Below, piece by piece: positions 1 through 11,112 of a stretch of 64,000 bases of DNA. The notes below the pieces were generated by a model. It searched no databases, was not told the DNA's origin, and was given only the letters and a program-made list of their open reading frames with translations. The stretch is from Nectonema munidae (Eukaryota; Nematomorpha; Nectonematoida; Nectonematidae): positions 1-64,000 of the forward strand of contig JAUIRK010000148.1 in NCBI GenBank assembly GCA_030549495.1, written 5' to 3'. A program made the translations under genes and the position numbers. Within the stretch, counting starts at the first letter, position 1. Every line of letters starts with the position of its first letter.

Positions 1-110
1 TTATTATTTTTTTCAAACTATTTTTTAAAGAAAATATCATGAAACAGAAAACCTTTTTTTAATGTAGCAAACTTTTTTCAAAGACTGGCAAAATTTTTTT
101 ATGAATTTTT
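1..110. repeat. Satellite fragment, same family as the 33-41 kb array
   Basis: The stretch carries the hallmarks of the large satellite further right: a T-run, a variant of ATCATCAAACAGAAAA, then AATGTAGCAA followed by CTTTTTTCAAAG. It is a single diverged copy cut by the window edge, so the satellite probably continues to the left. Confidence 0.7.
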
Positions 111-424
111 ATATATTTACTAGGTGCACGGGCTCATTTAAATTAATGGCAATTTTGAGTATTTCTCTATTTTTTATTTGATGATTTTCTCACTTTATAT
201 TTCCAGAAATTATTGTTTACATCATATCATACTTCTAGCTATTTTTCATAATTATAAAGCGCACATCACGCATCAAAAATATAATGTGAATTGTTGTTCA
301 TATGTCAAATTTCTTGAGCTATTATTGTTTACATCATATCCAAAACACAAAGTTAAATTATATTTAATCATCTTTGTATATTCTAATAATTTTAACACAC
401 TTTTTTGTATTGCTATGTTTTCTT
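111..424. other. AT-rich stretch, nothing recognised
   Basis: No coding similarity, terminal repeat or RNA gene is visible. A short phrase ATTGTTTACATCATATC occurs twice, near 211 and 324, suggesting a small old duplication. Confidence 0.5.
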
Positions 425-1035
425 CAAATGTCCTTCGATCAGGACAATCTGTGTCCTGACCCCGCGGAAGATCAAATACAGACAATATTGGACATAACCT
501 CGTGCAAACGCCTGTCCTCTTTTAACACATCGGCTCGATTGACCGACATGAGCCCCGACGCCGTCTTCCCTGTAGCACCCACATTCATGGCACCCAAGGA
601 TCTCCAGCATCAGGCCGCAAGAGATATTCTCCAGCGAGGCTATCGACCCCCGGTGATATCGAACACGCCATTCCACAGCTTCTCGGCCCGCCGGCGGAGC
701 AGCGGGACTTCATCATCAGGGAGGTACTCCCTAAGCTCTTACCTTGTACTCCCTAAGGTTTCCAAGGCTAACGGCAAGGACCGCCTGATAGCGGAATTCG
801 TATTCTCCAGAGAAGTCTTTGCTACTCGAGCTATCAGACTAACACCACCTCCAGCTTCGCTATATAGACCAAGGATTGGCCTGTGCCGCCCGTCGGGATC
901 TCAAGGACGCCTTCTACGGAATCCGTATCCAAAAAGAATTGTTTCTTCGTCAAGTTGGCCGGGCGTATCTGCCAATTCACCAGGCTACCCATGGGCGCTT
1001 GCTTCAGCCAGGCCGTCCTCCAAGGAGTCGTAGCA
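425..1035 (+). pseudogene. Fossil pol-like fragment, distant relative of the right-hand array element
   Basis: The translation matches the region just before and into the RT domain of the 43-64 kb array element: CPDPAEDQIQ versus CPDPDEGQIQ, then FHSFS, KANGK, DAFYGIRIQ and FTRLPMGA blocks in the same order. It lies on the plus strand and is clearly a different, much older lineage than the array, with obvious amino acid divergence. The copy is broken, in several places, and stops inside the RT domain. The RNase H part is missing. It is followed within about 60 bp by an ORF1-like start (next entry), so pol precedes ORF1 as at a head-to-tail junction of the array. Confidence 0.8.
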
Positions 1036-1090
1036 ACTTTTTCTCTTTATCTCGTCGTATATCACTACTTTCACTACTAGAACACTGCTT

Positions 1091-1381
1091 ATGTCGAAGA
1101 CTGGCACGTCAACGACAACCCATGCATCTCTCTCCATCAACGTTCCAGATTTTAATAGCACCCTCCTCCTGATTTCCTCAAAGTTATCCAGGATGGAGTC
1201 TCGCTTTGAGGACCTCGAGGTTCGAATGGCTTGCCTTCAGACTTCCGACTCTCCTGCCGTGTCCGTTCCTTCAGTTCCCTCCGCTCCCTCTATGGTTCCG
1301 TTTGACTATCTTAACTCTGCTCAAATCAAAGACAAAGAATTGAAGCAGAAACAGAAGAAAAAATATATCAAATCCTTTTAA
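1091..1381 (+). pseudogene. Fossil ORF1 (gag/core-like) N-terminal fragment
   Basis: The predicted start MSKT and the block VPDFNSTLL...ISSKLSRMESR match the ORF1 start of the array element (MSKT; VNLPDFNSTLL; QLQRMESR). The conserved part is a predicted short coiled coil. Similarity fades after about 50 residues, and the basic C-terminal tail of the array ORF1 is not seen; the later lysine/glutamine-rich residues are unlike it. It is an old, truncated relative and not a host gene. Confidence 0.75.
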
Positions 1382-1599
1382 ACCAAACAAGAAGAATTGA
1401 AGGTGAAGCAAAGTAAGAGAGGTAAGATTATTCCAACTTCAGTAAAACCAAAAAAACAAATCAGAAAAGAAAATCAACTCCGAAGAAACCAGATTAACAT
1501 TTGATTAAGGACTAAGAAAAAATGTTCGCATCAATCTTTGGAAAGGAGAAACTTTCGAGGATGCGTCAATGTTGGAGTAGAACATCGATTGAACCAATA

Positions 1600-4430
1600 C
1601 TTGCGACTCCTTCTACATCTTCAAATGTACCTCCTACAAGTTTTGCTCACTTGAGGCCTATTTTATTCTTATTTATTGATAATATTGTACCTAATTATTT
1701 AGGCAAATTAGACTTTCCTTGCCGTCTTTGTAAAGTTTTATTTTTTAAAAATGAAAATAGATATTTGTTGTAGTGGAGGCAAATGTGCGATTGATGAACT
1801 ATTAAGATTTTTTTATCAAATATTTGCTCTTATAACTTATTTTCCTGTTTCTGTATGGATTGGAAAAAATAATAGTTTCAAATATGATATGTATAAGAAT
1901 TTTTTTAAGATAAATGGTATGGTAGGTCACCATATTGTACCTAAATATTTACAATTAATATATTTCTAGCATAAATGATGCGAAAAAATGTAATTTAAGA
2001 TGTAGAAATATTTATTGCAAAAATTTAGTTAGTGAAATTACATTAGTATTAGAAAATGATAATTATTTATGTAAAGTTTTTAGAAATCCAGGTAGGGATT
2101 TTTATAATAATACTAATAGTGATAGACAATTTAATATTATAAAAACTTTGAATACATATGATAGGCGAACTTATAACACACCAGTATTAGTTGAGGTCTC
2201 CGGATGGAGAACTAGGTAACTTAAGTGTAAATAGTTCGAGGGACATTATTATATCATCTAAACAAAATTTTATAAACGCATTTCTGAGTGTCATTATTTA
2301 TATGATCCGCTTCTCTTTCCTTTTGGTGATCACGGTTGGACTGAACTTATGAAGATAAATGGAAAAAAATAACCCCCATGATGTACTATAAGCAAAGGGT
2401 ATTATATAAAAATGATTCTTTTTTTTCACCTAGGTGTCTTTTTCACAAATATATAGTCGACATATATGCTAAAATTGAACACATAGGGAATATTTTTTTA
2501 AACGTAACCAAAAATTGATTCGGGTGAGATCTTGAGAGGAATCCCAGACGCGATATTTTAAACCGATTCTGATGCCAATGATATCGTTAGAAGAATCATT
2601 TTGCCATCTACTTTTATTGCCAGACCTAGACATTTGTTTGAATTATATCAGGATGGCAATGTCTATCGTGAGGACCAAACCTTTTTATAACTTTCACTTG
2701 CAATCCAAATTGGACCGAGATTAACGAAAGCCTACTGTTCGATCAATCAGCTTTTGATAGAGCTGATTTGATTGTTCGTGTTTTTAAACAGAAATTAGAC
2801 TATTTATTAAACGATTTATTGAAAAGATAAATATTTGGCAAAGTAAAAGGGTATGTTTATACAATTGAATTTCAAAAAAGATTTCTACACCATGCACATA
2901 TTCTTTTTATTTTAAATGCAATAGACGACATTCCATCTTTCGACAGTATTATTTATGCTCACATTCCAAACAATGAAACCCATCCAAATTTGTTTAAATT
3001 AGTGAAAACACACATGATTCATGGACCATATGGTGTTTTCAAAAGAAACTGTTTGTATGAGAGATGGGCATTGTTCAAAACAATTTCCTAAAAACTTCAA
3101 TTAAGTTAAAAAATTGAAAAAATAACGATCCTATATACTCCAGGCCCAATAATGGGCGAACAATTTTTGTAAATATTCATTTAGATAATAGGTGGATAGT
3201 TCCATATAATCCCTATTTATTAATGAAATAATAGTAGTAGTAATAATGATGTAAATATTGTAAATAATAATTTGAATGAAATAAAAATTTATATAAATAC
3301 TAGGTATATATCTGCGGTAGAAGCCTGTTATAGATCTTTTCCTTCCTTCTTCATGGAAACAAACCCTTTGTTTTTAAACTGAATTTACACATCCCGTGTA
3401 AATCAAGTTTGTACTCTTCAATGCTAATACAGACATCGGTTCCTCTTCCTCTCTCACTGTTTGGTTCGAAGCTAACAAAGATTATCCTCAAGCTAACTGT
3501 CAAGTCGAAGAATTGTTCAATGGTCTCCAAAAAAACATTGCTGTTATAGAAAGAATCAAATTCATACATCCAAGAGCTGGTGAAATAGACACCGCCTTTG
3601 AAGATCTCTAAAGATTCCTACTACTGGCTACATCTGTTCTACTTTTAAAGAATCTGCAATCAAAAGAGCTTCATACGTAGCATCCTTGATATATTCTGAG
3701 GTAATAACGTCACTGATATTCAGAAAGAAGCGTTCGAAGTTGGTTTGTTAAAAATCGAAAAACTCCTAGTTGTACACGGCTATTCTTTCCGAGAGTTCAG
3801 TTTTTGTTTAGATGAAAATGGGAATGAAGATTATTTCATTTTAAAGGAATTGGAATATGATAGAGCAACGGAGCAAGCTTTTTTGATGGAAATTTTGCAA
3901 TCCTGAAAAATGAAGAACAATCTAGAATTATTTCAGAAATTTTAGAAAGTTGTAAGAGCTCATCAACCTCTAATCAAGATAGGACATTTTTCATTAATGA
4001 ACCTGATGGATCCGAAAAACCATTTGTATATAAAGTGCTTATGTCCAAGGTTAGAAGCCAGGGAGGCATTTGCTTACTGTTGCATCTTCTGGAATAGCAG
4101 CGCTGGTTTTGAAAGGCGGTAAAACGGCACGTTCAAAATTGATCCGAAAAACTGCACTCTTATCTTGGATGAAGCACCGATGATGGCAAAGTATACTTTT
4201 GATTGTATTGATCGCACATTCAGAGATATTTTGGATAAGGAAGACTGTCTCTGGTGGGAAAACCTTTGTGCTCAGTGGGGATTTTAGACAAATTCTGCTT
4301 GTTCAAACGAGGTAAAGATTGTGCTGTTTTGAACGTATGCGTGACAAATTCTAGTGGTTCTAGGCCTTTTATTGCCAGTCGTAAATCATGTCAATTGACG
4401 CACCAAACTCAATTAATCTTCAATTTCTCT
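1600..4430 (+). pseudogene. Decayed Helitron Rep/helicase gene
   Basis: Helitron proteins combine an HUH rolling-circle Rep nuclease with a Pif1-family helicase. Scattered blocks are seen in the right order. A zinc-finger-like N-terminus with NYLGKLDFPCRLCK and CCSGGKC lies at about 1692-1790. RDIIISSKQ and YDPLLFPFGDHGW lie at about 2240-2340. The Rep part at about 2600-2960 has ILPSTFIARPRHL, TCNPNWTEI and the HAH nuclease motif (about 2891-2899). A cysteine motif related to CMRDGHCSKQFPK is at about 3055, and RWIVPYNPYLL at about 3190. The helicase part, about 4075-4310, has ASSGIAAL, LILDEAPMM and FVLSGDFRQILLV. Many frameshifts and stops separate the blocks, and the middle of the helicase seems shortened. 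No 5' TC or 3' CTRR hairpin end could be fixed, so the limits are approximate. Confidence 0.85.
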
Positions 4431-4488
4431 CTCTCTCCATTTTGATCATCAATCAAAGCACATATAGGCATTTCTATATTGCATTTGC

Positions 4489-4552
4489 ATTCATTATTGC
4501 CATTGCCACTTTCATTATTCATTAACAAAAATTCATTATTGCCATTGCCACT
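4489..4552. repeat. Short direct repeat (22 bp twice)
   Basis: A 22-base unit containing TTATTGCCATTGCCACT occurs at 4489-4510 and again at 4531-4552. It is a local duplication just past the Helitron remnant. Confidence 0.7.
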
Positions 4553-4675
4553 CACTTTGATATCACAATACAATTGATCCTTATACCACAATATTTTACA
4601 CAACTTCATCAAACTTCATACAATTTGGTAAAATTTTAATTTTAATTTTTTATACACTTTTTAATACAACTTCTC

Positions 4676-4763
4676 ATGATCATTGACGGGTACAAGTATT
4701 TCCTGAAAAGAGAAACTCTATCAAGCAAAGTCTATTATTGTACTAAAGCTTCTTCATGCAAAG
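4676..4763 (+). pseudogene. FLYWCH-type zinc finger exon fragment
   Basis: The translation DGYKYFL...SKVYYCTKAS.CKG fits the first half of a FLYWCH zinc finger (DGY/F...YW.C....C). It is followed at once by a possible splice donor (AAAGGTATTT). FLYWCH fingers commonly sit at the N-terminus of Mutator-like transposases. A MULE transposase remnant lies 12 kb to the right (16215-19465), but no link between the two can be shown. The second, histidine half of the finger was not found nearby. It could also be a host exon; the call rests on about 30 residues. Confidence 0.4.
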
Positions 4764-4905
4764 GTATTTTTGTTTTTCTTTTGTTATTTTTGTTGACTGT
4801 TAAAACTATAATTTTTAATCAAAATTTAAAAATTTTCAACATATTTTTTCACAATTTTACGGAACTTATTGGTTATATTATGTGTTTAATTTGATAGTTG
4901 ATAGT

Positions 4906-5070
4906 AGGGGTCATTCACAATTGACGTCAACTATTACTGGGGGGAGGGGGTACCTTTGAGTTGACAAGGGTCAATTATGGTATGTCATAATATATTTAAA
5001 AGTTGACAAAAAGGAGGAAGGAGGGCTAAAATTCGTCAAGTTTTTCTGACGTCAATTGTGAACAACCCCT
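4906..5070. mobile_element. 165-bp MITE with 24-bp terminal inverted repeats
   Basis: The left end AGGGGTCATTCACAATTGAC is mirrored by the right end, which reads AGGGGTTGTTCACAATTGAC on the other strand; the arms match over about 24 bp with two mismatches. TAGT flanks both sides (4902-4905 and 5071-5074) and may be the target duplication. The interior has a G-rich run and no coding capacity. The superfamily is not certain. Confidence 0.85.
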
Positions 5071-5074
5071 TAGT

Positions 5075-7083
5075 TTTATAGTTTTCAACAATCAACTAAA
5101 TCTTTGCACAAATTTTGTAATTAGGTTTGTAAATCTTTTGTTGTCGCAGCAGACCTTGTGCATCTGTTACAATTATGGTTGAAAATTTTGCTGCTTTTTT
5201 ATTAATCCATTCAATAGTTACACAGATTTATAGATGTTTGAGCATTTTTTATAACTATTATTTTTTATACTTGTTATTGGTTCTAGATCTGTTCTTTAAC
5301 GTATTTGCGTAAACATTCAATAAACTTATTTGAAACATTAATACTTTAAGATATAAGCGGTTTTTTCAAAACTAACTTTTTTCTTCACCCGTTAATAAAT
5401 GCTTAATTAATACATCTAAACAAAATGGTCAAAATTTAAGTTCTTGTATAAATGAATATTTTATATTTGCAATTTTTTGAAAACTATCAATTTTTAGCCT
5501 AAATTACTTAATTTGTAATAGATATAAATTTTTTTTTAATTTTAATAATATTGAAATTTTATTTCTGATCTATAAAATTGATTTAATCTAAATTACTTAA
5601 TTTGTAATAAATATGAATTTTTTTTAATTTTAATATCGAAATTCTATTTTTTTTCTATAAAATCAATTTACACGTAGCATTGCTATTTCTTGAATTTTCA
5701 TTGTTTAGCAGTAAAATCTTTTTATTGCAAATTCACTGATTGTTTAAGAATGTTAGACAGTATAAGCATCATATCGAGAAAATTATAATGGAAATCAAAT
5801 ATAAATAGTTTTTGGCTGTAATTTATAGCTTGTAGTAAAACAAGTGACAGTATTGCAGGAAAAACTGTAATGAGTGTATATAAAACAGACTTTGAGAAGT
5901 TTTTTTAACTGGGACCGCATTATATAATTGCTAAGTAACTTTGATAATTAACATTTGTTACCAATAGTATCACAAATAATACCACATGGTAATTTCTGTG
6001 GTACAAACTAAAGCTTTCGCTATGCTTGCAAAACCTCATTATACAGTTAATCGTTTAACTTCGGCTATTTCTTCGTAATAGATCGTCGTTTTGACGATCT
6101 TAGTAAAAAACAAAAGAGATGAATGAAATTTGCAAAGTTGCAATTCAGGAGAGAGTATGACGGCTCACTATCAAAGCGCAAATTTGACAGCGCGGAGACA
6201 GATCAAAGAGTAAGATGACATGATTTACGAGTAGCAGTAAAAGGCCTCTAGCAATAAATGGCCGCTTACCATTCTAGTATGTGGCAAAAAATGAAAAAAT
6301 TCTCCATCACAAAAAACATGAGTATATAATTCCGGGACCGATTTGTTGAAAGTTTATTGGGAATTGGTTAAGGAAGAATGTTGAATGAAAATGAAGGTTT
6401 GATAAAGGTTATGTGTATACTGAATGTGAAAAAATGTCATAAGATTCTATTATTTTGTGTACAAAAAACTCATCGTGTCTAAATTTAACAAAACCATAAT
6501 GGAGACAGTGAATTTTGAAGAACACGTCCTGCTCAGTTTTGATGACTTTCCCATCCAGTACTTTGAATTTAGGTAATTTTCCACATGAGTTGAAATTTCA
6601 TACATATCTATTTCAAATGTATTACTCTGCGTATCAAACTCTGTCAGAATACGTTTTAAAAATTTTAACTTTTCCATTTTAAAAATTTTTGATTTTTTAG
6701 GCTCTTTCAACGGGTTCAAAATTATGATTTCACATATATTCACCAAATATATAAGTTATATACATTTTTAGAATCCCTCTTATCATTCTAAATACCAATA
6801 TTAACTTTATTTTAACATAAACCTTTTGATTTAAAAAATTTTCATATTATATTTGTATATTTTGTACTTATTTTAGCCAATAAAAAATTCATTTGCAAAA
6901 ACATTTTATATTCTCAATATATCCAATTCAAGTAATGGATAATGGGTTTATTAATTTTTCTCAAGAAAGATAAATTTGTATTTCAAATATATATTTTTAA
7001 TTTTTTAATAAAACAAGATACTTTATTAAAGTTGTTTTTTTAATTTTGAATTCTATAAATTGATAATTTTTAAAAAGTTTTCC
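5075..7083. other. AT-rich non-coding stretch
   Basis: No convincing coding exon or transposon end is seen in this 2 kb. A small perfect hairpin (GATCGTC, 5-base loop, GACGATC) lies near 6080. A degenerate near-repeat around TAAATTACTTAATTTGTAAT occurs at about 5500 and 5590. Confidence 0.5.
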
Positions 7084-7740
7084 CAGGATTTGGAATCGGA
7101 CTACAAAGGACTCTTGTTCCACACTTCTGTGCGTTGGCTGTCAAAAGGAGATATGTTGAGTAGGCAGGCTTGTGTATTTGCTCCCTGAAGTGACAAAGTT
7201 CTTGAAAGAAATAAAGAAGATTTAAGAACTATTGTTTCTGATAAGGAATTCAAGTACAGGCTGGCATTTCTCGCAGATATGTTTAGTAACCTGAATGAGC
7301 TTAACCCATAAGCTACAGGGATCGGATTGCAATATAAGTGGGCATCGAGACAAAGTAAACGCTTTCGTCTCGAAACTTGATTTTGGAGAGGAAGGTTTAA
7401 AAGTGGCCGTAGTGCAAAGTTTTTTTCCAACGGTGGTTCGAATCAGTGATACTGCAGGAGGCGTCAGCGACGTACTTAAAAACAACATCGTCATTTAGCT
7501 CAACCGGCTTCTGGGCGAGTTTAATCGCTATTTCTCTGACTTCAAGATCAATAACCCAATACTCGTGTTAACAAGAGATCCATTCTGTTTCCAAGTTAAT
7601 AACTTTGCAGAAGAAGCGGAGAACGTCATAGAACAGTTTCTTGATTTGATAAATGACTCATCAGCAGAGGCTGTTTTTGCAAACAAAAATCTAAACGCAT
7701 TCTGGCCTATTCCACTAACTAGCAATTTTGGATTTTTTAA
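7084..7740 (+). pseudogene. hAT transposase fragment, ZBED5/SCAND3-like type
   Basis: Blocks LLFHTSVRWLSKGDML, YRLAFLADMFSNLNELN and KLQGSD.NI...DKVNAFVSKL follow the hAT family of ZBED5-like transposases, in which the LLLHT.VRWLS.G motif precedes the helical insertion. Further right, FNRYFSDFKI and AFWPI continue the C-terminal half. The N-terminal BED finger and the terminal dimerisation block were not found. At least two stops or frame changes interrupt it. No terminal inverted repeats or 8-bp duplication were located, so the element ends are lost or unseen. Confidence 0.75.
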
Positions 7741-7763
7741 CTAGTCTATATTTAATGGTTGTA

Positions 7764-8373
7764 GGTAAAAATGCCCCCCAGAAAAAATGCCCCTGGAATA
7801 AATGCCACCAATTAAAAAGTAGGAAAATATGCCCCCTAATTTTTGATTTTCAGGATTTTATATAATTATATAAATATTTTTATTTGGTACCGTTTTGAAA
7901 GGCTAAATTCCTAAAATTTCTTAATCTATAGGGTTTTTTCTTTATAAAGTTCTTGAAAACAATAGCAAAGGTGCATATTTGTGGGAATGTGTTCTTAAAA
8001 TCAGTTAAAATACAAATTATATTTAGAAAGTGTTCTGATACACACAAAGTCGAAAAATATTTGCTGTTTTATAAAAAAAATTTTTGTATTTAAAAAATTG
8101 TCGTATGCTGAGTTTTTTAGTTTACTTTAATTAAATTTTAAATGTTTTAAATGAAAAGTTAACTTTTTTTTTTACAAAAAATCTTTATTTGACATATCTT
8201 TTTTAAAAATTTTAATTAATTTTTTGAAATTTTTTGTGTTGGGGCATTTTTTCCTAATTTAAATTGGGGCATTTTTACTGGGGGCATTTTTTCTACTTTT
8301 TAATTGGGGCATTTTTTCTTACTTTTTAATTGGGAGCATTTTTTCCTACTTTTTAATTGGGGGCATTTTTTCT
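7764..8373. mobile_element. Non-autonomous element with GGGGCATTTTTT repeats at both ends
   Basis: The left end carries AAAAATGCCCC-type units (about 7767-7840) and the right end carries their reverse complement in about six tandem copies with a period near 25-27 bp (about 8239-8371; unit TTGGGGCATTTTTTCCTACT). The ends are therefore inverted with respect to each other, with an AT-rich core between them. No coding capacity was found. It sits directly after the hAT fragment, but a relation is not shown. Confidence 0.7.
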
Positions 8374-8870
8374 GCGCACTATATTCGATATGCAAATTTA
8401 ATTAAAATATTTTCGCTGGAAGTATAGTATTTAAATTCACTAATTTTGTAAAAAAAAATATAATGTAGTCTTATAAATTTAGGACTTTAGGGTATGCGCT
8501 GAATACACTCGATTTTAAAGGATTTCCAGACCACTAATTTTGAAAATTGCAAGAAAAAAATTTCGCCCCCCCCCCCAATAATTTTGAGGATGTGCGCCCC
8601 TGATCTTTATATATTGCGACAAACGAGGTCACCACTACTTTTGCGCAGAATGGAAGATTAAAATGTATATCCAACTAAAAAACAAAATATTGAATTATTT
8701 ATCCAAAATTTAAAATAAAAACAGTTTATTTTGATGAAATGTCCAGGATAAAAAATGCGATTTGAAATAAAGGATTTATGGAATCAAATTTAAAAAATCC
8801 GATTTCAAGTTTTTCATGAAATTTCAACTAGTTTTCAAACCTAAAAAAGTTAAATTTAAGTAGTTTTTGA
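8374..8870. other. AT-rich stretch with a short poly-C run
   Basis: Nothing coding was recognised. A run of about 12 C lies near 8566-8577. Confidence 0.5.
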
Positions 8871-9156
8871 AATTAATTTAGTTTTGTTGAACAATACACT
8901 ACTCTCTCTTCCTTATAAAACAATTAAAAAGGAACTGCAAGATAAAAAATTACGTAAAAGAAAAGGATAAAAACCAAGATAAGGAAAATAAATTAAATAC
9001 TACAAAAAACACCAGTTTGCAAAAGTGCGGTACATTGTTGAACAAATTTAAAAAATAAAGAACCTTTTTATTATGGTTTCTTTCGTTGTAATTGTTATGT
9101 ATTTTTATCCTAATAAAGCAACCAAATATTTGTATGTAGATAGGCAGGAGATAACT
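8871..9156. repeat. Dispersed repeat, copy 1 of a direct pair
   Basis: It is similar in order and wording to 9700-10012: both start TTAATTTAGTTTTGTT, run through ACAATACACTACTCTCTC and end near TATTTTTATCCTAATA followed by AAATATTTGTAT. The two copies are well diverged and flank a LINE-like remnant. Confidence 0.65.
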
Positions 9157-9179
9157 AGGCACATTCCAAAGTTAGTTGA

Positions 9180-9570
9180 TATGCTTGAGAGAATTGTTGG
9201 ATAAAGGCGAAATAGAAAGTAGTATTAATGGAGCCACGTCTAAAATAGATAAGTTAATTTAAGGTAGATTGGGAGTTCATATTAATGGTTATTCTTATGA
9301 CGCTGTTAAGAAAAGATGTTTCCCTAAGTAGTTAATGAGATTGGATTAGATTTTGGGAGGTGTTGAGAAAAGGTTCTATTGAGTTGAAAAATGAGATAGA
9401 ATCAATGATTTTAATGCGTTTAGTGGGGAATATTAGGCAGTAGATGATGTGGATGGGAGTTTCAATGCAGAGGTATCCAAATCCGCAAAAAAGGTTGGCG
9501 TGTAGTTTTATATTGAAAAGGTATGCATAGCATAGGCAATGTGCGCTAAACCATCGTATGTAACGTGGAA
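9180..9570 (-). pseudogene. LINE ORF2 C-terminal fragment
   Basis: On the minus strand the translation gives LFCGFGYLCIETPIHIIYC.IFPTKRIKII, which fits the C-terminal cysteine/histidine motif of non-LTR retrotransposon ORF2 (C.CG...ET..H....C......R). No RT catalytic block is present. There is at least one in-frame stop. A longer plus-strand fragment with the same type of motif lies at 19830-20150. The clade is not assigned. Confidence 0.45.
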
Positions 9571-9699
9571 GTGTAAAAGTTGTATTCAGAGTGAATTGGG
9601 ATAAACTAGAAGGTATGTTGTTAAGCCATTCATTTGTGATTGAGTTATTTAGGAATAGCTATGCACTTTTCAGTTTGCTAAACATTTTAAAAAAATTAT

Positions 9700-10012
9700 A
9701 ACTTAATTTAGTTTTGTTTAACAATACACTACTCTCTCTCCCTTACAACCCCATAAAAAAAGGCATGCAAGATGAAAATTACATTAAAAAAGGGATAAAA
9801 AATATGATAAGGCAAATAAGTTATAAATTAAATACTAGAAAAATTCCCATTTCCGGAAGTGTTGAGCAAAAAAAAAATAATTTATTCAAAAATTTTAGAA
9901 ATAATAAATCAAATATTTTACAATCTTCTTTTGTTAATAAATACCTTTCATAATAATCAAAAAAATGATATGTTGTTCTGTATTTTTATCCTAATAGAGC
10001 TAGTAAATATTT
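9700..10012. repeat. Dispersed repeat, copy 2 of a direct pair
   Basis: This is the second copy of the repeat at 8871-9156, in the same orientation, 830 bp further on. It has a plus-strand open frame of about 79 codons from 9714 that copy 1 does not keep, so a protein is doubtful. Confidence 0.6.
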
Positions 10013-10057
10013 GTATTTAATATTTAATATTTAATTATTTAAATAAATAAATATAGA

Positions 10058-10480
10058 CAACTTGTGTGTTATCTTTAACCCGTATATTAGGATGATTCTT
10101 CTCCAACCTGTATTCTACGATGATTCATCTCCAAACTATATACTACAATGATTCATCTCCAACCTGTATACTACGATGATTCATCTCCAACCTGTATACT
10201 ACGATGATTCATCCTCAACCTGTATACTACGATGGTTTCTATTCCATGTAGAAATAACTATGGAGACAATGTTCAACTTTCTGTTCACATTCTGCTAGAT
10301 GTAAGATATGATATACCTCATTCGGGGAGACGATGCTACATAAGTTATTACCTATATACATTATACCTGTATACTACGATGGTTCATCTCCAACCTGTAT
10401 ACCGCGATAATTCATCTCCAACCTATGAGTTCATATTTTTCTAGATGTAAGATTTGATATACCTCATTCGGGGAGAGGAT
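10058..10480. repeat. 27-28-bp minisatellite (GATGATTCATCTCCAACCTG type)
   Basis: Consecutive units of GATGATTCATCTCCAACCTG followed by TATACTAC run from about 10090 to 10235, then scattered units continue to 10430 mixed with a longer phrase holding ATACCTCATTCGGGGAGA. The same units, in the same variant order, occur in inverse orientation at 41370-42420. Confidence 0.85.
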
Positions 10481-10509
10481 GTTAGATAAGTTATTAATTT
10501 TTTCACGAT

Positions 10510-10860
10510 ATTAAATAATATATTTTATCAAATAATCAAAATAAAATTCTGTAATCAAAGAATCGTAAAATATTCTTTAAAAAATCAAAAAATATCAAAT
10601 TTTCGGTTCATATTTTGCTACCTCATACGATGTTACAAAAGTTATTGCCTATACTTTGCAATTTGCACGATTTTAAATATTATATTTGTCAAATAATCAA
10701 AATAAAATTCTGTAATCAAAGAATCGAAAAATATTCTTTAAAAAATCAAAAAATATCAAACTTTCTGTTCATATTTTGCTACCTCATACGATGTTACAAA
10801 AGTTATTACCTATACTTTGCAATTTGCACGATTTTAAATATTATATTTGTCAAATAATCA
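10510..10860. repeat. 161-bp tandem repeat, about 2.2 copies
   Basis: The phrase CAAATAATCAAAATAAAATT starts at 10529 and 10690, and its first part again at 10851, giving a period of 161 bp. Each unit contains ACCTCATACGATGTTACAAA and TTTGCAATTTGCACG. The last unit runs into the hairpin described next. Confidence 0.75.
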
Positions 10861-11112
10861 AAGAATCGAAAAATGTTCAAATCAAAAAATATTTATTCTT
10901 TTTAAATATATCGTTGTCTCCCCTTACTTTTAGTTTCGTATGTGCATAATTTGATAAAAATTAATTATTAAAGACTTGGTTTATCTTTCTATTTTAAAAG
11001 TAAGGGGAGCCAACGATATATTTAAAAAGAATAAATATTTTTTGATTTGAACATTTTTAGATTCTTTGATTATTTGACAAATATAATATTTAAAATCGTG
11101 CAAATTGCAAAG
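10815..11112. repeat. Long inverted repeat, arms about 119 bp, loop about 61 bp
   Basis: The left arm 10815-10933 and right arm 10995-11112 are reverse complements with only a few mismatches (CTTTGCAATTTGCACG at the outer left, CGTGCAAATTGCAAAG at the outer right; TCTCCCCTTAC inside, GTAAGGGGAG inside). A transcript would fold into a long hairpin. It lies inside the segment shared with 41.3-42.6 kb. Confidence 0.9.

Noticed and set aside
425-1381. Host gene
   Set aside because: Its blocks match the pol and ORF1 of the array element in wording and order and are degenerate, so it is an element fossil.
7434-7452. tRNA T-arm-like word GGTTCGAATC
   Set aside because: It lies inside the hAT transposase fragment and no cloverleaf can be drawn around it.
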